Positions 1-5,543 of a stretch of 25,612 nt of DNA are shown here, in pieces (the first letter of the stretch is position 1; each line of letters begins with the position of its first letter). The DNA is from a virus: IMG/VR virus record IMGVR_UViG_3300037296_000164, positions 1-25,612 of that record; one strand, 5' to 3'. A program made the position numbers and the translations under genes. Below the pieces are notes generated by a model. It searched no databases and was not told the DNA's origin. It saw only the letters and a list, made by a program, of their open reading frames with translations.

Positions 1-96
1 GTTGACCTGCTTGACCTCTGCAACTGCGTGCAAGATGTCTGATTGCATATTGCGTGACTGACGGCTTCTTTCGAGTGATAATTGATTTGTGGACAT
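1..96 (-). CDS. Partial small phage protein downstream of cro
   Basis: An open frame runs from an ATG at 94-96 on the minus strand to the window edge (32 residues, beginning MSTNQLSLERSRQSRNMQSD). The start is supported by a strong CTACTACTACGGAG ribosome-binding motif at 104-117, which also precedes several plus-strand genes in this window. It lies 24 bases after the Cro-like gene on the same strand, so it is probably the second gene of the lytic early operon. The visible part is polar, with no recognisable domain. The function is unknown, and the C-terminus lies outside the window. Confidence 0.55.
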   Translation of the reverse strand, partial: MSTNQLSLERSRQSRNMQSDILHAVAEVKQVN

Positions 97-120
97 GGTT
101 TAACTCCGTAGTAGTAGAGG

Positions 121-372
121 TTAAGCGTGCTCGGTTTGCTGTTGAGGTTGAGGTTGAGGTTTAAATCTATTTTTAATCTCATCTACCGAGACGCCTGAAA
201 GATCAGAAAGGTTTTTCGAGTAATTTGTTTCGCTGGTGAACTCAGTGCGCGGTAAAGACCCTTTTTTAGCCCATTTATAAATAGCGCGAACGCTTAGGTT
301 TGTTTTATCTGCTACAGCAAGCACACCACCGCATTCATCATCGATAAATACCTTTAATGGAGTTTGTTGCAT
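121..372 (-). CDS. Cro-like HTH transcriptional regulator
   Basis: This is an 83-residue protein with a helix-turn-helix at about residues 14-45 (GGVLAVADKTNLSVRAIYKW), of the Cro/YdaS kind in which the N-terminus reads 'gene activates only when next to an unsuitable partner'. It is divergent from the repressor gene at 476, which is the classical cro position. The C-terminus is a low-complexity Pro/Gln stretch (residues 71-79) encoded by a TTGAGG hexamer repeat. The ribosome site TAGGAA lies about 9 bases before the ATG. Its promoter (TTGTGT, 17-base spacer, TAATAT, minus strand 406-434) has a repressor operator at the expected transcription start. By analogy with other lambdoid switches it should start the lytic programme and repress the repressor gene. 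The role comes from position and HTH, not from a diagnostic motif. Confidence 0.8.
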   Translation of the reverse strand: MQQTPLKVFIDDECGGVLAVADKTNLSVRAIYKWAKKGSLPRTEFTSETNYSKNLSDLSGVSVDEIKNRFKPQPQPQQQTEHA

Positions 373-392
373 GTTAGTGATTCCTATATTAA

Positions 393-405
393 GAACAATT
401 GGTTC
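393..405. promoter_or_regulatory. Operator O1 (GAAC-N5-GTTC)
   Basis: GAACAATTGGTTC is an inverted repeat with 4-base arms spaced by 5, in the wider context TTAAGAACAATTGGTTCATA. It lies at the predicted start point of the cro promoter. The same arrangement recurs at 449-461 and 1881-1893. I infer that it binds the CI-like repressor, Cro, or both. Confidence 0.65.
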
Positions 406-434
406 ATATTAACAGGTACTGACTTTTCACACAA
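406..434 (-). promoter_or_regulatory. Promoter of the cro operon (PR-like)
   Basis: On the minus strand, TTGTGT (429-434) and TAATAT (406-411) are separated by exactly 17 bases. The predicted start falls inside operator O1, so bound repressor would block it. Confidence 0.55.
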
Positions 435-447
435 TAGAAAATATAAT
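419..447 (+). promoter_or_regulatory. Repressor promoter (PRM-like)
   Basis: CTGACT (419-424), a 17-base spacer and a perfect TATAAT (442-447) precede the repressor gene. The expected start near 454 lies inside operator O2, suggesting negative autoregulation at high repressor level. Confidence 0.6.
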
Positions 448-448
448 T

Positions 449-461
449 GAACAAACGGTTC
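449..461. promoter_or_regulatory. Operator O2 (GAAC-N5-GTTC)
   Basis: GAACAAACGGTTC has the same arms and spacing as O1, followed by ATAA as in O3. It covers the predicted start of the repressor transcript and lies just before the repressor ribosome site (AAAGGA at 464-469). Confidence 0.6.
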
Positions 462-475
462 ATAAAGGAACGAAT

Positions 476-1243
476 ATGAATAGTTCAGATGACGCGAAGG
501 TTGCATTTGCAAAAAGGCTGAACACTATTTTGGATGGCAAGGGCTACACAGCAAGAGGAAGGGCGCAACGACTAAAACGAGAGGCTGGCTTTGATATATC
601 TGACAGAGCTATAAATAAGTGGCTAAAAGCCGAGGCTCTACCCGATCATCACAACATAGAGGCGTTAGCTAAATTCCTAAATGTTAATTTTAACTGGCTT
701 GCTGCTGGGCAGGGAGAAGAGAAGGTTAAACCAACCGCTTCCGAGTTAATGCAAAGAATAAAAGATATTGAGAGTGGCGGTGTCAGAGATAGCAATATTG
801 CACCGAGAGATACAGTAAACGCACCTATGGCAGATACTTCGGATGAAGTACCTATATTAAGCTGGGTGGCAGCTGGCAGCTGGTCTAACGTAGAGGCTGT
901 CACTTTTGATGACGCTATAGGCAAAGTGTCAAGACCGAAAAACCTATCAAAGAATGGCTTTGCTTTGATTGTCCGAGGTGAGAGCATGTTGCCTAAGTTT
1001 GATCCAGACGACATTATTTACGTTGAGCCGCAAACTGGGTTGTTTGCGCTAAAAAACAACGATCTTGTGATAGTTCAGTGTAACGATGATACAGAAGCGA
1101 CCTTTAAGCAGCTGGTACTTGGCGAAACATCGGAAGATATGTACTTGCGCCCTCTTAACCCGAACTGGCATGAGCAAAAAATGCTACCAATGGGCGAATG
1201 TAACTTAGTAGGTAAGGTGGTGGGCAAATATGTCGAATACTGA
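476..1243 (+). CDS. cI: CI-like phage repressor, HTH plus S24/LexA peptidase
   Basis: This is a 255-residue repressor with two domains. Residues about 8-78 form an N-terminal HTH (DISDRAINKWLKAEALPD is the recognition region). Residues about 124-255 form a LexA/UmuD-type S24 autopeptidase. The self-cleavage site is Ala133-Gly134 (SWVAAGSW). The catalytic pair is Ser170 (RGESMLP) and Lys211 (ATFKQL), both present at LexA-family spacing, so it should self-cleave on RecA filaments and induce by SOS. The start is fixed by AAAGGA at 464-469. It is divergent from the Cro-like gene and its operators surround both promoters. A third matching operator at 1881-1893 suggests that it also controls the long plus-strand operon. 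I infer that it maintains lysogeny. The family assignment is secure; the operator specificity is inferred. Confidence 0.93.
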   Translation: MNSSDDAKVAFAKRLNTILDGKGYTARGRAQRLKREAGFDISDRAINKWLKAEALPDHHNIEALAKFLNVNFNWLAAGQGEEKVKPTASELMQRIKDIESGGVRDSNIAPRDTVNAPMADTSDEVPILSWVAAGSWSNVEAVTFDDAIGKVSRPKNLSKNGFALIVRGESMLPKFDPDDIIYVEPQTGLFALKNNDLVIVQCNDDTEATFKQLVLGETSEDMYLRPLNPNWHEQKMLPMGECNLVGKVVGKYVEY

Positions 1244-1349
1244 TGATTGGGCGTACGTTTGGATATGCCACTTTTTAAAACATGCTAAACCAGTCAGCAA
1301 TCTACCGGCTGGCTGGTGCGTGTATCGTGAGCCGCTAGACTGGGATTAG
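1230..1349 (+). CDS. Small 39-residue protein overlapping cI
   Basis: A short frame begins at ATG 1230, overlaps the end of the repressor gene by 14 bases and ends at TAG 1347-1349. The product begins MSNTDDWAYVWICHFLKHAK and is rich in Trp and other aromatics (4 Trp in 39 residues). AAGGTGG about 10 bases upstream can serve as ribosome site. It would be co-transcribed with the repressor and so expressed in a lysogen. No family is recognised. The overlap and ribosome site favour translation, but the length leaves doubt. Confidence 0.45.
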   Translation: MSNTDDWAYVWICHFLKHAKPVSNLPAGWCVYREPLDWD

Positions 1350-1361
1350 TTTTATGCGTAC

Positions 1362-1386
1362 TAGCCAGCACGCTTGAGACTGGCTA
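1362..1386 (+). repeat. Inverted repeat between small genes
   Basis: TAGCCAG and CTGGCTA form a 7-bp stem with an 11-base loop just before the ribosome site of the 75-residue gene. There is no T-run, so it is not a terminator. It may affect translation or RNA processing. Confidence 0.35.
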
Positions 1387-1401
1387 ACAAGGAGAGTAAT
1401 A

Positions 1402-1629
1402 ATGGCAGATAGTATGAATATTCAAGGACCTATTGAGGTGAAAGACAACAGCGCCGAGCGTGTTGCCTTTGATTTAATGTTGGTTATAGATAATCATGAA
1501 AACCCAGCAGGACTTGATGAGTGTCAAGCAAAAAAGAACAGCGATAGATTGTATTACCTAAACCTATATGCTGAATGCCTAACTACAGTTAAGCATCGCA
1601 AGGTTCCTGATTCTGACTCTTCCCTGTAA
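1402..1629 (+). CDS. Hypothetical protein in the repressor transcript
   Basis: This is a 75-residue acidic/polar protein beginning MADSMNIQGPIEVKDNSAER, with a good AAGGAG ribosome site 8 bases before the ATG. I recognise no domain. A conserved-looking middle (AFDLMLVIDNHENP) and a C-terminal helix (DRLYYLNLYAECLTTVKH) suggest a small folded alpha protein. With the 39-residue gene it occupies the place of rexAB in lambda: downstream of cI, before a terminator, expressed in the prophage. A lysogen-expressed trait such as exclusion is possible but unproven. Its 3' end overlaps an opposite-strand gene by 41 bases. Confidence 0.7.
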   Translation: MADSMNIQGPIEVKDNSAERVAFDLMLVIDNHENPAGLDECQAKKNSDRLYYLNLYAECLTTVKHRKVPDSDSSL

Positions 1630-1747
1630 TGAAATCGGTTAACTTTTCAGCACAGTCTGTGATTTCTTTGATGTTCTCAAAATTAAGCTTCGAGGTGGAA
1701 AGCAGCTGACGAACTACGTCTTGTTTTATTTCGATTTCAGATGGCAT
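1589..1747 (-). CDS. Small 52-residue protein, antisense to cI-operon tail
   Basis: A minus-strand frame begins at ATG 1745-1747 and ends at TAA 1589-1591. The product begins MPSEIEIKQDVVRQLLSTSK, and the following residues (NFENIKEITDCAEKLTDF) continue an amphipathic helical pattern common in tiny phage proteins. AAAGGTAAG lies 5-13 bases before the start. It converges with, and overlaps by 41 bases, the 75-residue gene. It is divergent from the operator region at 1834-1898, so a repressor-controlled minus promoter could serve it. No function is recognised. Evidence is the coding-like composition and ribosome site only. Confidence 0.55.
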   Translation of the reverse strand: MPSEIEIKQDVVRQLLSTSKLNFENIKEITDCAEKLTDFITGKSQNQEPCDA

Positions 1748-1789
1748 AAAACTTACCTTTAACAATTAATTTCACATCACTTTATCACC

Positions 1790-1815
1790 AAACCACCTTA
1801 ACGGGTGGTTTTTTT
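1790..1815 (+). terminator. Rho-independent terminator of the repressor transcript
   Basis: AAACCACC and GGTGGTTT form an 8-bp stem with a 6-base loop, followed by a T-run to 1815. It points in the plus direction and closes the cI transcript before the second operator region. The minus-strand reading has no T-run. Confidence 0.85.
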
Positions 1816-1833
1816 GTACCTAAAATTCATATT

Positions 1834-1862
1834 GGTTCTTATTATTTACATAATTGGTTCAT
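1834..1862. promoter_or_regulatory. Two degenerate operator sites
   Basis: ATTGGTTCTT (1831-1840) and AATTGGTTCATG (1852-1863) each carry the right half (GGTTC[A/T]T) seen in O1-O3, with a poor left half. With O3 they form three sites spaced roughly 22-24 bases apart, like a lambda OL or OR cluster. They may be weaker operators. Confidence 0.4.
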
Positions 1863-1869
1863 GTTTGGC

Positions 1870-1898
1870 TTGACGTATAAGAACCACTGGTTCATAAT
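1870..1898 (+). promoter_or_regulatory. PL-like promoter with operator O3
   Basis: TTGACG (1870-1875), a 17-base spacer and CATAAT (1893-1898) form a near-consensus sigma-70 promoter. The spacer holds GAACCACTGGTTC (1881-1893), the clearest of the three GAAC-N5-GTTC operators, so repressor binding would block polymerase directly. It should drive the plus-strand operon that starts at 2030 and leads through the recombination genes towards xis and int. Its 1.4-kb distance from O1/O2 recalls the OR-OL arrangement of lambda, where repressor-mediated looping occurs. Confidence 0.7.
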
Positions 1899-1976
1899 TA
1901 TCCTATCGAAACGGCAAACGCCCTGCGAGCAATCGCTAAAACTATTTAACAGCTAAATGTAAAACGTTAATAAAAA

Positions 1977-2005
1977 ATAGCCATTCATTTTAGACGGATG
2001 GCTAT
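1977..2005 (+). repeat. Hairpin in the leader of the PL-like transcript
   Basis: ATAGCCAT and ATGGCTAT form an 8-bp stem with a 13-base loop, about 75 bases after the predicted transcript start and 25 before the first gene. There is no T-run, so it is not a standard terminator. A leader hairpin here could act in antitermination (a nut-like role) or stabilise the message. That role is inferred. Confidence 0.4.
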
Positions 2006-2029
2006 GCCGTATTAACTAAAAGGAATCGT

Positions 2030-2182
2030 ATGAAAGAGTATTCAGATGATGAATTACAAATACGGCTTGACCGCTTAAGAGAGCGAGTTGAGCTAAAGCA
2101 AGCGAATCATATCAATGCTTATGAAGATATCGTTTTGCTAGAAAAGATTAGCGATGAGATAGCAAGTCGCAACGCTAAATAA
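2030..2182 (+). CDS. Small helical protein, first gene of the PL-like operon
   Basis: This is a 50-residue, highly charged protein beginning MKEYSDDELQIRLDRLRERV. It is predicted to be almost all helix or coiled coil, with alternating acidic and basic residues. The ribosome site AAAAGGAA lies 5-8 bases before the ATG at 2030. It is the first gene after the repressor-controlled promoter and leader hairpin, the place lambda uses for its antiterminator N. However, it lacks the Arg-rich N-terminus typical of N, so I do not make that assignment. Confidence 0.65.
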   Translation: MKEYSDDELQIRLDRLRERVELKQANHINAYEDIVLLEKISDEIASRNAK

Positions 2183-2213
2183 CGGTCTACGACCACTACT
2201 ACGGAGAAAAACC

Positions 2214-2420
2214 ATGTCAACGAATACATCTAAAACTAGCGAAAAAACTATCACGATAAGAATGGGCATATCTATTGATTGGCTCCTAAGCCTTCCAAAC
2301 TTGATGGATTATTTATCTTTTGAAGACGAAACAACTGAACAAGAGGCGCGCGATTATTTGCAGTCATTGAAGGATGACGGTCACGAGATTCTTCCTAGAC
2401 CAGAGAAGGTATCTGCATGA
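2214..2420 (+). CDS. Hypothetical protein with 'GH..LP' motif
   Basis: This is a 68-residue protein beginning MSTNTSKTSEKTITIRMGIS. The C-terminal half (TEQEARDYLQSLKDDGHEIL, then P) resembles part of the 142-residue product at 6460 (DAEARITLNKLLSKGHTVMP), so the two may share a small module. Translation starts after a CTACTACGGAG motif at 2196-2206, and the stop overlaps the next start (ATGA). No function is known. Confidence 0.75.
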   Translation: MSTNTSKTSEKTITIRMGISIDWLLSLPNLMDYLSFEDETTEQEARDYLQSLKDDGHEILPRPEKVSA

Positions 2421-2644
2421 GCGAAGAAACCATCATCAACAAGCTGTCCGACGGCATGCTCGTAAAGATCAAGCATTACCAATCAGTGCAAAAGAAGGTG
2501 AATTTTGAGACTGGAAATAGCTCAACCAAGCGTACCGATCATTACCAGTTCATTACCGAGTCAAATGGTAAGCAGAAGACAACGAACATACCCAAGCGTC
2601 TATATGTGGCGCTACGAGCGTTTGAGATAGACCCAAAATTTTAA
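2417..2644 (+). CDS. Hypothetical small basic phage protein
   Basis: This is a 75-residue basic protein beginning MSEETIINKLSDGMLVKIKH, translationally coupled to the previous gene by an ATGA overlap. Lys/Arg residues are spread along the chain and strand-like segments (MLVKIKHYQ, DHYQFITES) predominate. Nucleic-acid binding is possible but no motif supports it. Confidence 0.72.
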   Translation: MSEETIINKLSDGMLVKIKHYQSVQKKVNFETGNSSTKRTDHYQFITESNGKQKTTNIPKRLYVALRAFEIDPKF

Positions 2645-2654
2645 GGATAAAGGC

Positions 2655-2822
2655 ATGAGTGGATTAAGAGAAGATTATATAGAAGTACATAGGCAAGATG
2701 CTTTCCTTGTTATTGCTGCACTAGACGTACTTATCGAAAAAGGCAAATTAAACGGTAAATCTATGGATGATGAGCGGTTAGCGCTTAAACGATTAGAGGC
2801 AGCGGTAGACGCAACTAATTAA
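2655..2822 (+). CDS. Hypothetical small helical protein
   Basis: This is a 55-residue frame beginning MSGLREDYIEVHRQDAFLVI, with AAGGATAAAGG before the ATG and 10 bases after the previous stop. The sequence is amphipathic and helical (AFLVIAALDVLIEKGKLNGK). Same-strand packing, ribosome site and codon use support it. The function is unknown. Confidence 0.65.
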   Translation: MSGLREDYIEVHRQDAFLVIAALDVLIEKGKLNGKSMDDERLALKRLEAAVDATN

Positions 2823-2906
2823 GTTAAACCAGTTATTACAACATAGCCGATTGCTCGCAGTCGTCTATCTCGTAACAACTCAATCAGTCAAATAAGGGAG
2901 GCTTTA

Positions 2907-3077
2907 GTGAGCAACCAATCAGAACAGTTAAGTAGACGTGACCAGTTAGCTGCATCAGCAATGCAAGGTCTTATTCAGGCGCATGCTGGCAAGCAAGTGA
3001 ACAGCGTCAAGATAGCTGAGTCAGCAGTGCAACATGCAGACTCTTTAATTGCCGCCCTTGCCAAAATTCAGGCATAA
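2907..3077 (+). CDS. Small 56-residue protein, GTG start
   Basis: The frame opens with GTG at 2907, preceded by a strong AAGGGAGG ribosome site. The product starts MSNQSEQLSRRDQLAASAMQ and is helical and Ala/Gln/Ser-rich, ending in AESAVQHADSLIAALAKIQA. Small proteins of this form (a RDxLAAxAMQG-like N-terminus, a VAxxAVxxADALI-like C-terminus) are common hypotheticals in prophage early regions. The stop is followed at once by an A-run and a hairpin. Confidence 0.75.
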   Translation: MSNQSEQLSRRDQLAASAMQGLIQAHAGKQVNSVKIAESAVQHADSLIAALAKIQA

Positions 3078-3106
3078 AAAAACCCAGTCAATTCGCCTTG
3101 ACTGGG
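3076..3106 (-). terminator. Terminator-like hairpin facing the minus strand
   Basis: CCCAGTCAA and TTGACTGGG make a perfect 9-bp stem with a 6-base loop. The T-run exists only on the minus strand (A-run 3076-3082 on plus). It would therefore end minus-strand transcripts although no minus-strand gene is seen nearby. In the plus RNA it is a strong hairpin just after a stop codon and may act as a 3' stabiliser or partial terminator. Confidence 0.6.
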
Positions 3107-3131
3107 GTAATTCCTACTACGGAGATTCATT

Positions 3132-3413
3132 ATGGAACAATTATTAAAGTTAGTCAACGTCGAGCTGACAATCAAGCTGCTGGCAAGTGCGGTAGTCGTC
3201 GCCTCAATCGCAGTAACGGGCGCGAACGCTATCGATACTGGCATTGCCGCACAAGACGCGATCAGTTACGAGCACAAGGTTTATCTTGATGAAAACAGCA
3301 ACGACGATCATGCAGACGATATGAGCTGGGAAGAGTACGAGGCTAGCCAGCAAGCAAAGACTGCGGCTCACGCGAATGGTGTCATCGCTAAAGCGTATGG
3401 GAGAAAGTCATGA
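3132..3413 (+). CDS. Hypothetical protein with signal peptide or N-terminal anchor
   Basis: This is a 93-residue protein. Residues 12-33 (LTIKLLASAVVVASIAVTGANA) form a hydrophobic segment after a short Lys-containing N-terminus and end in a plausible ANA signal-peptidase site. The rest is acidic and polar (EHKVYLDENSNDDHADDMSW). It is therefore probably exported or membrane-anchored, which is unusual inside an early recombination operon. It starts after the CTACTACGGAG motif (3114-3124), and its stop overlaps the next start. An exclusion or envelope role is possible but unsupported. Confidence 0.72.
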   Translation: MEQLLKLVNVELTIKLLASAVVVASIAVTGANAIDTGIAAQDAISYEHKVYLDENSNDDHADDMSWEEYEASQQAKTAAHANGVIAKAYGRKS

Positions 3414-3679
3414 GTAAGCGTGTTGATAAATTATTTGTAATAAGAAAACCTGGTGTCTACTGGCGAGCTGATAGCTATGGCTATACGAATAGCCGAATGG
3501 AAGCAGGCTTTTATACAGAACAAGAAGCCAAAGAAGTTTGCGACCATCCTAGATCAACTTATAGCTACAAGCCTGTCGCTGAATTGTTTGATACAGAAGC
3601 CGAGATAGACGCGATTATAGTTAACTTGGAAATTATCAAAGAGCAAATGCGCTTGCACGCAAGTGAGGTGAGGTCATGA
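3410..3679 (+). CDS. Hypothetical phage protein
   Basis: This is an 89-residue protein coupled by ATGA overlaps to both neighbours. It begins MSKRVDKLFVIRKPGVYWRA; the segment VYWRADSYGYTN followed by FYTEQEAKEVC is typical of small conserved phage proteins of unknown role ('wr..s.GYT......G.yt..ea'). The C-terminus is helical. No catalytic motif is visible. Confidence 0.78.
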   Translation: MSKRVDKLFVIRKPGVYWRADSYGYTNSRMEAGFYTEQEAKEVCDHPRSTYSYKPVAELFDTEAEIDAIIVNLEIIKEQMRLHASEVRS

Positions 3680-4155
3680 GTACCAAAATTAGTTATAAAA
3701 CAATGACCCACGCTGAGCTTATCGATGAAGGTCTTGATTGTAACAATGACAGCTTAGCTTATGAGTTGGCTGTCACAATGGACACCCTACCGATTAGATA
3801 CGGCATGGTTTATCCCGTCGAAAACGTGACTTGTGATTGTAGTAGCGAGGATTGCGACAGTTGTAGTGATCTGCAAAACGAGGTCGATGATCTTGAGCGC
3901 GATATCTCTAGCCTGCGAAGTGATTTAGAAAAGAAGGTTGCCCACGTCGATAAAATTAAGCTGAAAGCAGCTTCTTGTCCCGACTGTAAAGCACCTATTA
4001 ACGCTGATGACTTTAAGGATTTAGCAGAGCAAACCATTATGAATGGCGGTGCTTACGCTCAGGCTTATTTTTGTAAGACGTGCGATCACCTAATGGTAGT
4101 TAATTCTTCCAGTAGTACGACTGTCACGCTAACCACTACGGAGCCAAAACCATGA
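3676..4155 (+). CDS. Cys-rich zinc-ribbon protein with coiled coil
   Basis: This is a 159-residue protein. Residues 53-63 carry four Cys (CDCSSEDCDSC). Residues about 64-98 form a charged coiled coil (heptads in NEVDDLERDISSLRSDLEKK). Residues 101-136 hold a CPDC...CKTC pair of knuckles that should bind zinc. The tail is Ser/Thr-rich. Phage early regions often carry such short 'coiled coil plus zinc ribbon' proteins, usually of unknown role, with nucleic-acid or protein binding suspected. It is coupled to both neighbours by start/stop overlaps. The domain picture is seen in the sequence; the function is not known. Confidence 0.8.
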   Translation: MSTKISYKTMTHAELIDEGLDCNNDSLAYELAVTMDTLPIRYGMVYPVENVTCDCSSEDCDSCSDLQNEVDDLERDISSLRSDLEKKVAHVDKIKLKAASCPDCKAPINADDFKDLAEQTIMNGGAYAQAYFCKTCDHLMVVNSSSSTTVTLTTTEPKP

Positions 4156-4325
4156 GTCAGTATCAACAGCAGCAAGCGGGATTTGAATGGCGCGATCAAG
4201 AAGAGGAACGTTGGCTAGCAGAGAATATTAGCGCGCAAGCCAGCACTGACGCTGAAAAACAAATGATGAGCAACATGCTAGCGCAGTTTGATAGCGTGTT
4301 TGGTCAAAGCAAGGGGAGTATCTGA
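4152..4325 (+). CDS. Small acidic protein upstream of the Sak4-like ATPase
   Basis: This is a 57-residue protein beginning MSQYQQQQAGFEWRDQEEER. Its start follows a CACTACGGAG ribosome motif at 4134-4143 and overlaps the previous stop. Its own stop overlaps the ATPase start (TGATG at 4323-4327), giving tight translational coupling. It is helical and acidic with a Gln-rich N-terminus. It may be a small partner of the recombination ATPase, but only position suggests it. Confidence 0.75.
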   Translation: MSQYQQQQAGFEWRDQEEERWLAENISAQASTDAEKQMMSNMLAQFDSVFGQSKGSI

Positions 4326-5278
4326 TGCAATTCAATAAAGCAGAAAGAAAGAAGTCACGCCTACGCCTCGCCCTTTGTGGCGTTAGCGGCTCAGGTAAAA
4401 CAATGAGCGCATTAATGGTTGCAAAAGGGCTGGGTGGCAAGACAGCTGTTATCGATACCGAAAATGGGTCTGCCAGTCTCTATTCGGACAGATTTGATTT
4501 TGATGTGCTTGAGCTTGAAGCACCCTACTCGCCTGAACGTTTTATCGAAGCTATTAACTTGGCTGAAAATGCGGGTTACGACAACGTTATTATTGACAGC
4601 ATGAGCCACGAATGGGTTGGTTCAGGCGGGTGCTTAGAGATTAACGACTTGTTAGGTAAGACAAAGTATAAAGGTAATAGCTTTGGTGCATGGGGTGAAA
4701 CAGGCTCGCGTCATATCAAGTTTCTTGAAAAAATCGTGACCAGTAAAATTCATATCATCGCAACTGTGCGTATGAAGAATGAGCATGTGCAGGATGGCAA
4801 GACCAAGAAGGTTCATAAGGTCGGCATAAAGTATGAAATGCGTGAGGACTTTGAGTACGAGTTCACTAGCGTTTTTAATATTGACCGTGATGGGCATTAC
4901 GCTATATCAAGCAAAGATCGCACAGGTATATTTTCTGACGAGCCTTTTATTATCACGCCAGCCACGGGGGAGCAGTTTGATAACTGGCTAAACAGCGGTA
5001 AAAACTACTATATGAGCGATGAAAATCTACGTGAGCTTGCGAGTATGTTGAGCCAGCTTAGTGATAACAACCAAGATCGCGTGCGTAAAAAGTACCCCAA
5101 CTTTGCTAACGAGCGTGATGACGATTTTGCGCGTATCAATCACGGCTTAGACGTTATGTTAGGCCAAGAAATAGCGGCTTTAGATGCTGCTAATAAAGCT
5201 AAGCAAGAGGCGGCTGACAATCGAACTGCTGATGAAAACGATCAACCAATGGCAGACAGCCAGACAGAAGGAGCTTGA
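4325..5278 (+). CDS. Sak4-like RecA-family ATPase (AAA_24), phage recombination
   Basis: This is a 317-residue P-loop ATPase. Walker A is GVSGSGKT (residues 19-26), Walker B is NVIID (87-91), followed by SMSHEW, and a basic segment lies near 149-175 (VRMKNEHVQDGKTKKVHKVG). This layout is that of phage Sak4-type, AAA_24 proteins: short RecA-like, single-strand annealing or strand-exchange proteins that often act with a phage exonuclease and SSB. A C-terminal helical extension (residues about 225-317) is acidic and Gln/Asp-rich. The start at 4325 overlaps the previous stop. A DEDDh exonuclease lies four genes downstream, which fits a recombination module. The family is confident; the role in this phage is inferred. 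Confidence 0.87.
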   Translation: MQFNKAERKKSRLRLALCGVSGSGKTMSALMVAKGLGGKTAVIDTENGSASLYSDRFDFDVLELEAPYSPERFIEAINLAENAGYDNVIIDSMSHEWVGSGGCLEINDLLGKTKYKGNSFGAWGETGSRHIKFLEKIVTSKIHIIATVRMKNEHVQDGKTKKVHKVGIKYEMREDFEYEFTSVFNIDRDGHYAISSKDRTGIFSDEPFIITPATGEQFDNWLNSGKNYYMSDENLRELASMLSQLSDNNQDRVRKKYPNFANERDDDFARINHGLDVMLGQEIAALDAANKAKQEAADNRTADENDQPMADSQTEGA

Positions 5279-5279
5279 T

Positions 5280-5543
5280 GTGACCAAAGATAATGACACG
5301 CCTATTCGATCTATCTTTGTCACTTTAAAGATGATTATAGATAGAGATACGCCCGTGAGTGTTGAAACATTGCGCAAGTCTACAGGATTTGGACAACGTA
5401 GAGTGCAGCGTCATGTTGAGCTGCTAACTGATATTGGCATGATTGAACGAACTGGCAAGTATGATTGCAATGGCTATCGCTATGCTAGCGCCCTACCTTT
5501 AGCTATTTGTCAAAAGAATACGTCCCTCGCGAGCGATTCCTAA
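5280..5543 (+). CDS. Small winged-helix DNA-binding protein
   Basis: I choose the GTG at 5280 because AGAAGGAG (5265-5272) sits 7 bases before it and the ATPase stop lies just upstream. The resulting protein has 87 residues. Residues about 10-70 form a winged helix: RSIFVTLKMIIDRDTPVSVE, then LRKSTGFGQRRVQRHVELLT and the wing IGMIERTGKYDCNGYRY. This resembles the small wHTH proteins near phage replication or recombination genes (helicase loaders, IclR-type HTH). It probably binds DNA, regulating the operon or assisting replication. The frame is open further upstream, but no better start is present. Confidence 0.72.
   Translation: MTKDNDTPIRSIFVTLKMIIDRDTPVSVETLRKSTGFGQRRVQRHVELLTDIGMIERTGKYDCNGYRYASALPLAICQKNTSLASDS

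Noticed and set aside
1923-2860. 13-bp inverted repeat (CTGCGAGCAATCG at 1923-1935 and its complement at 2848-2860)
   Set aside because: Both copies are intergenic, but a few inverted 13-mer matches are expected by chance in a window this size, and no further similarity extends from them.
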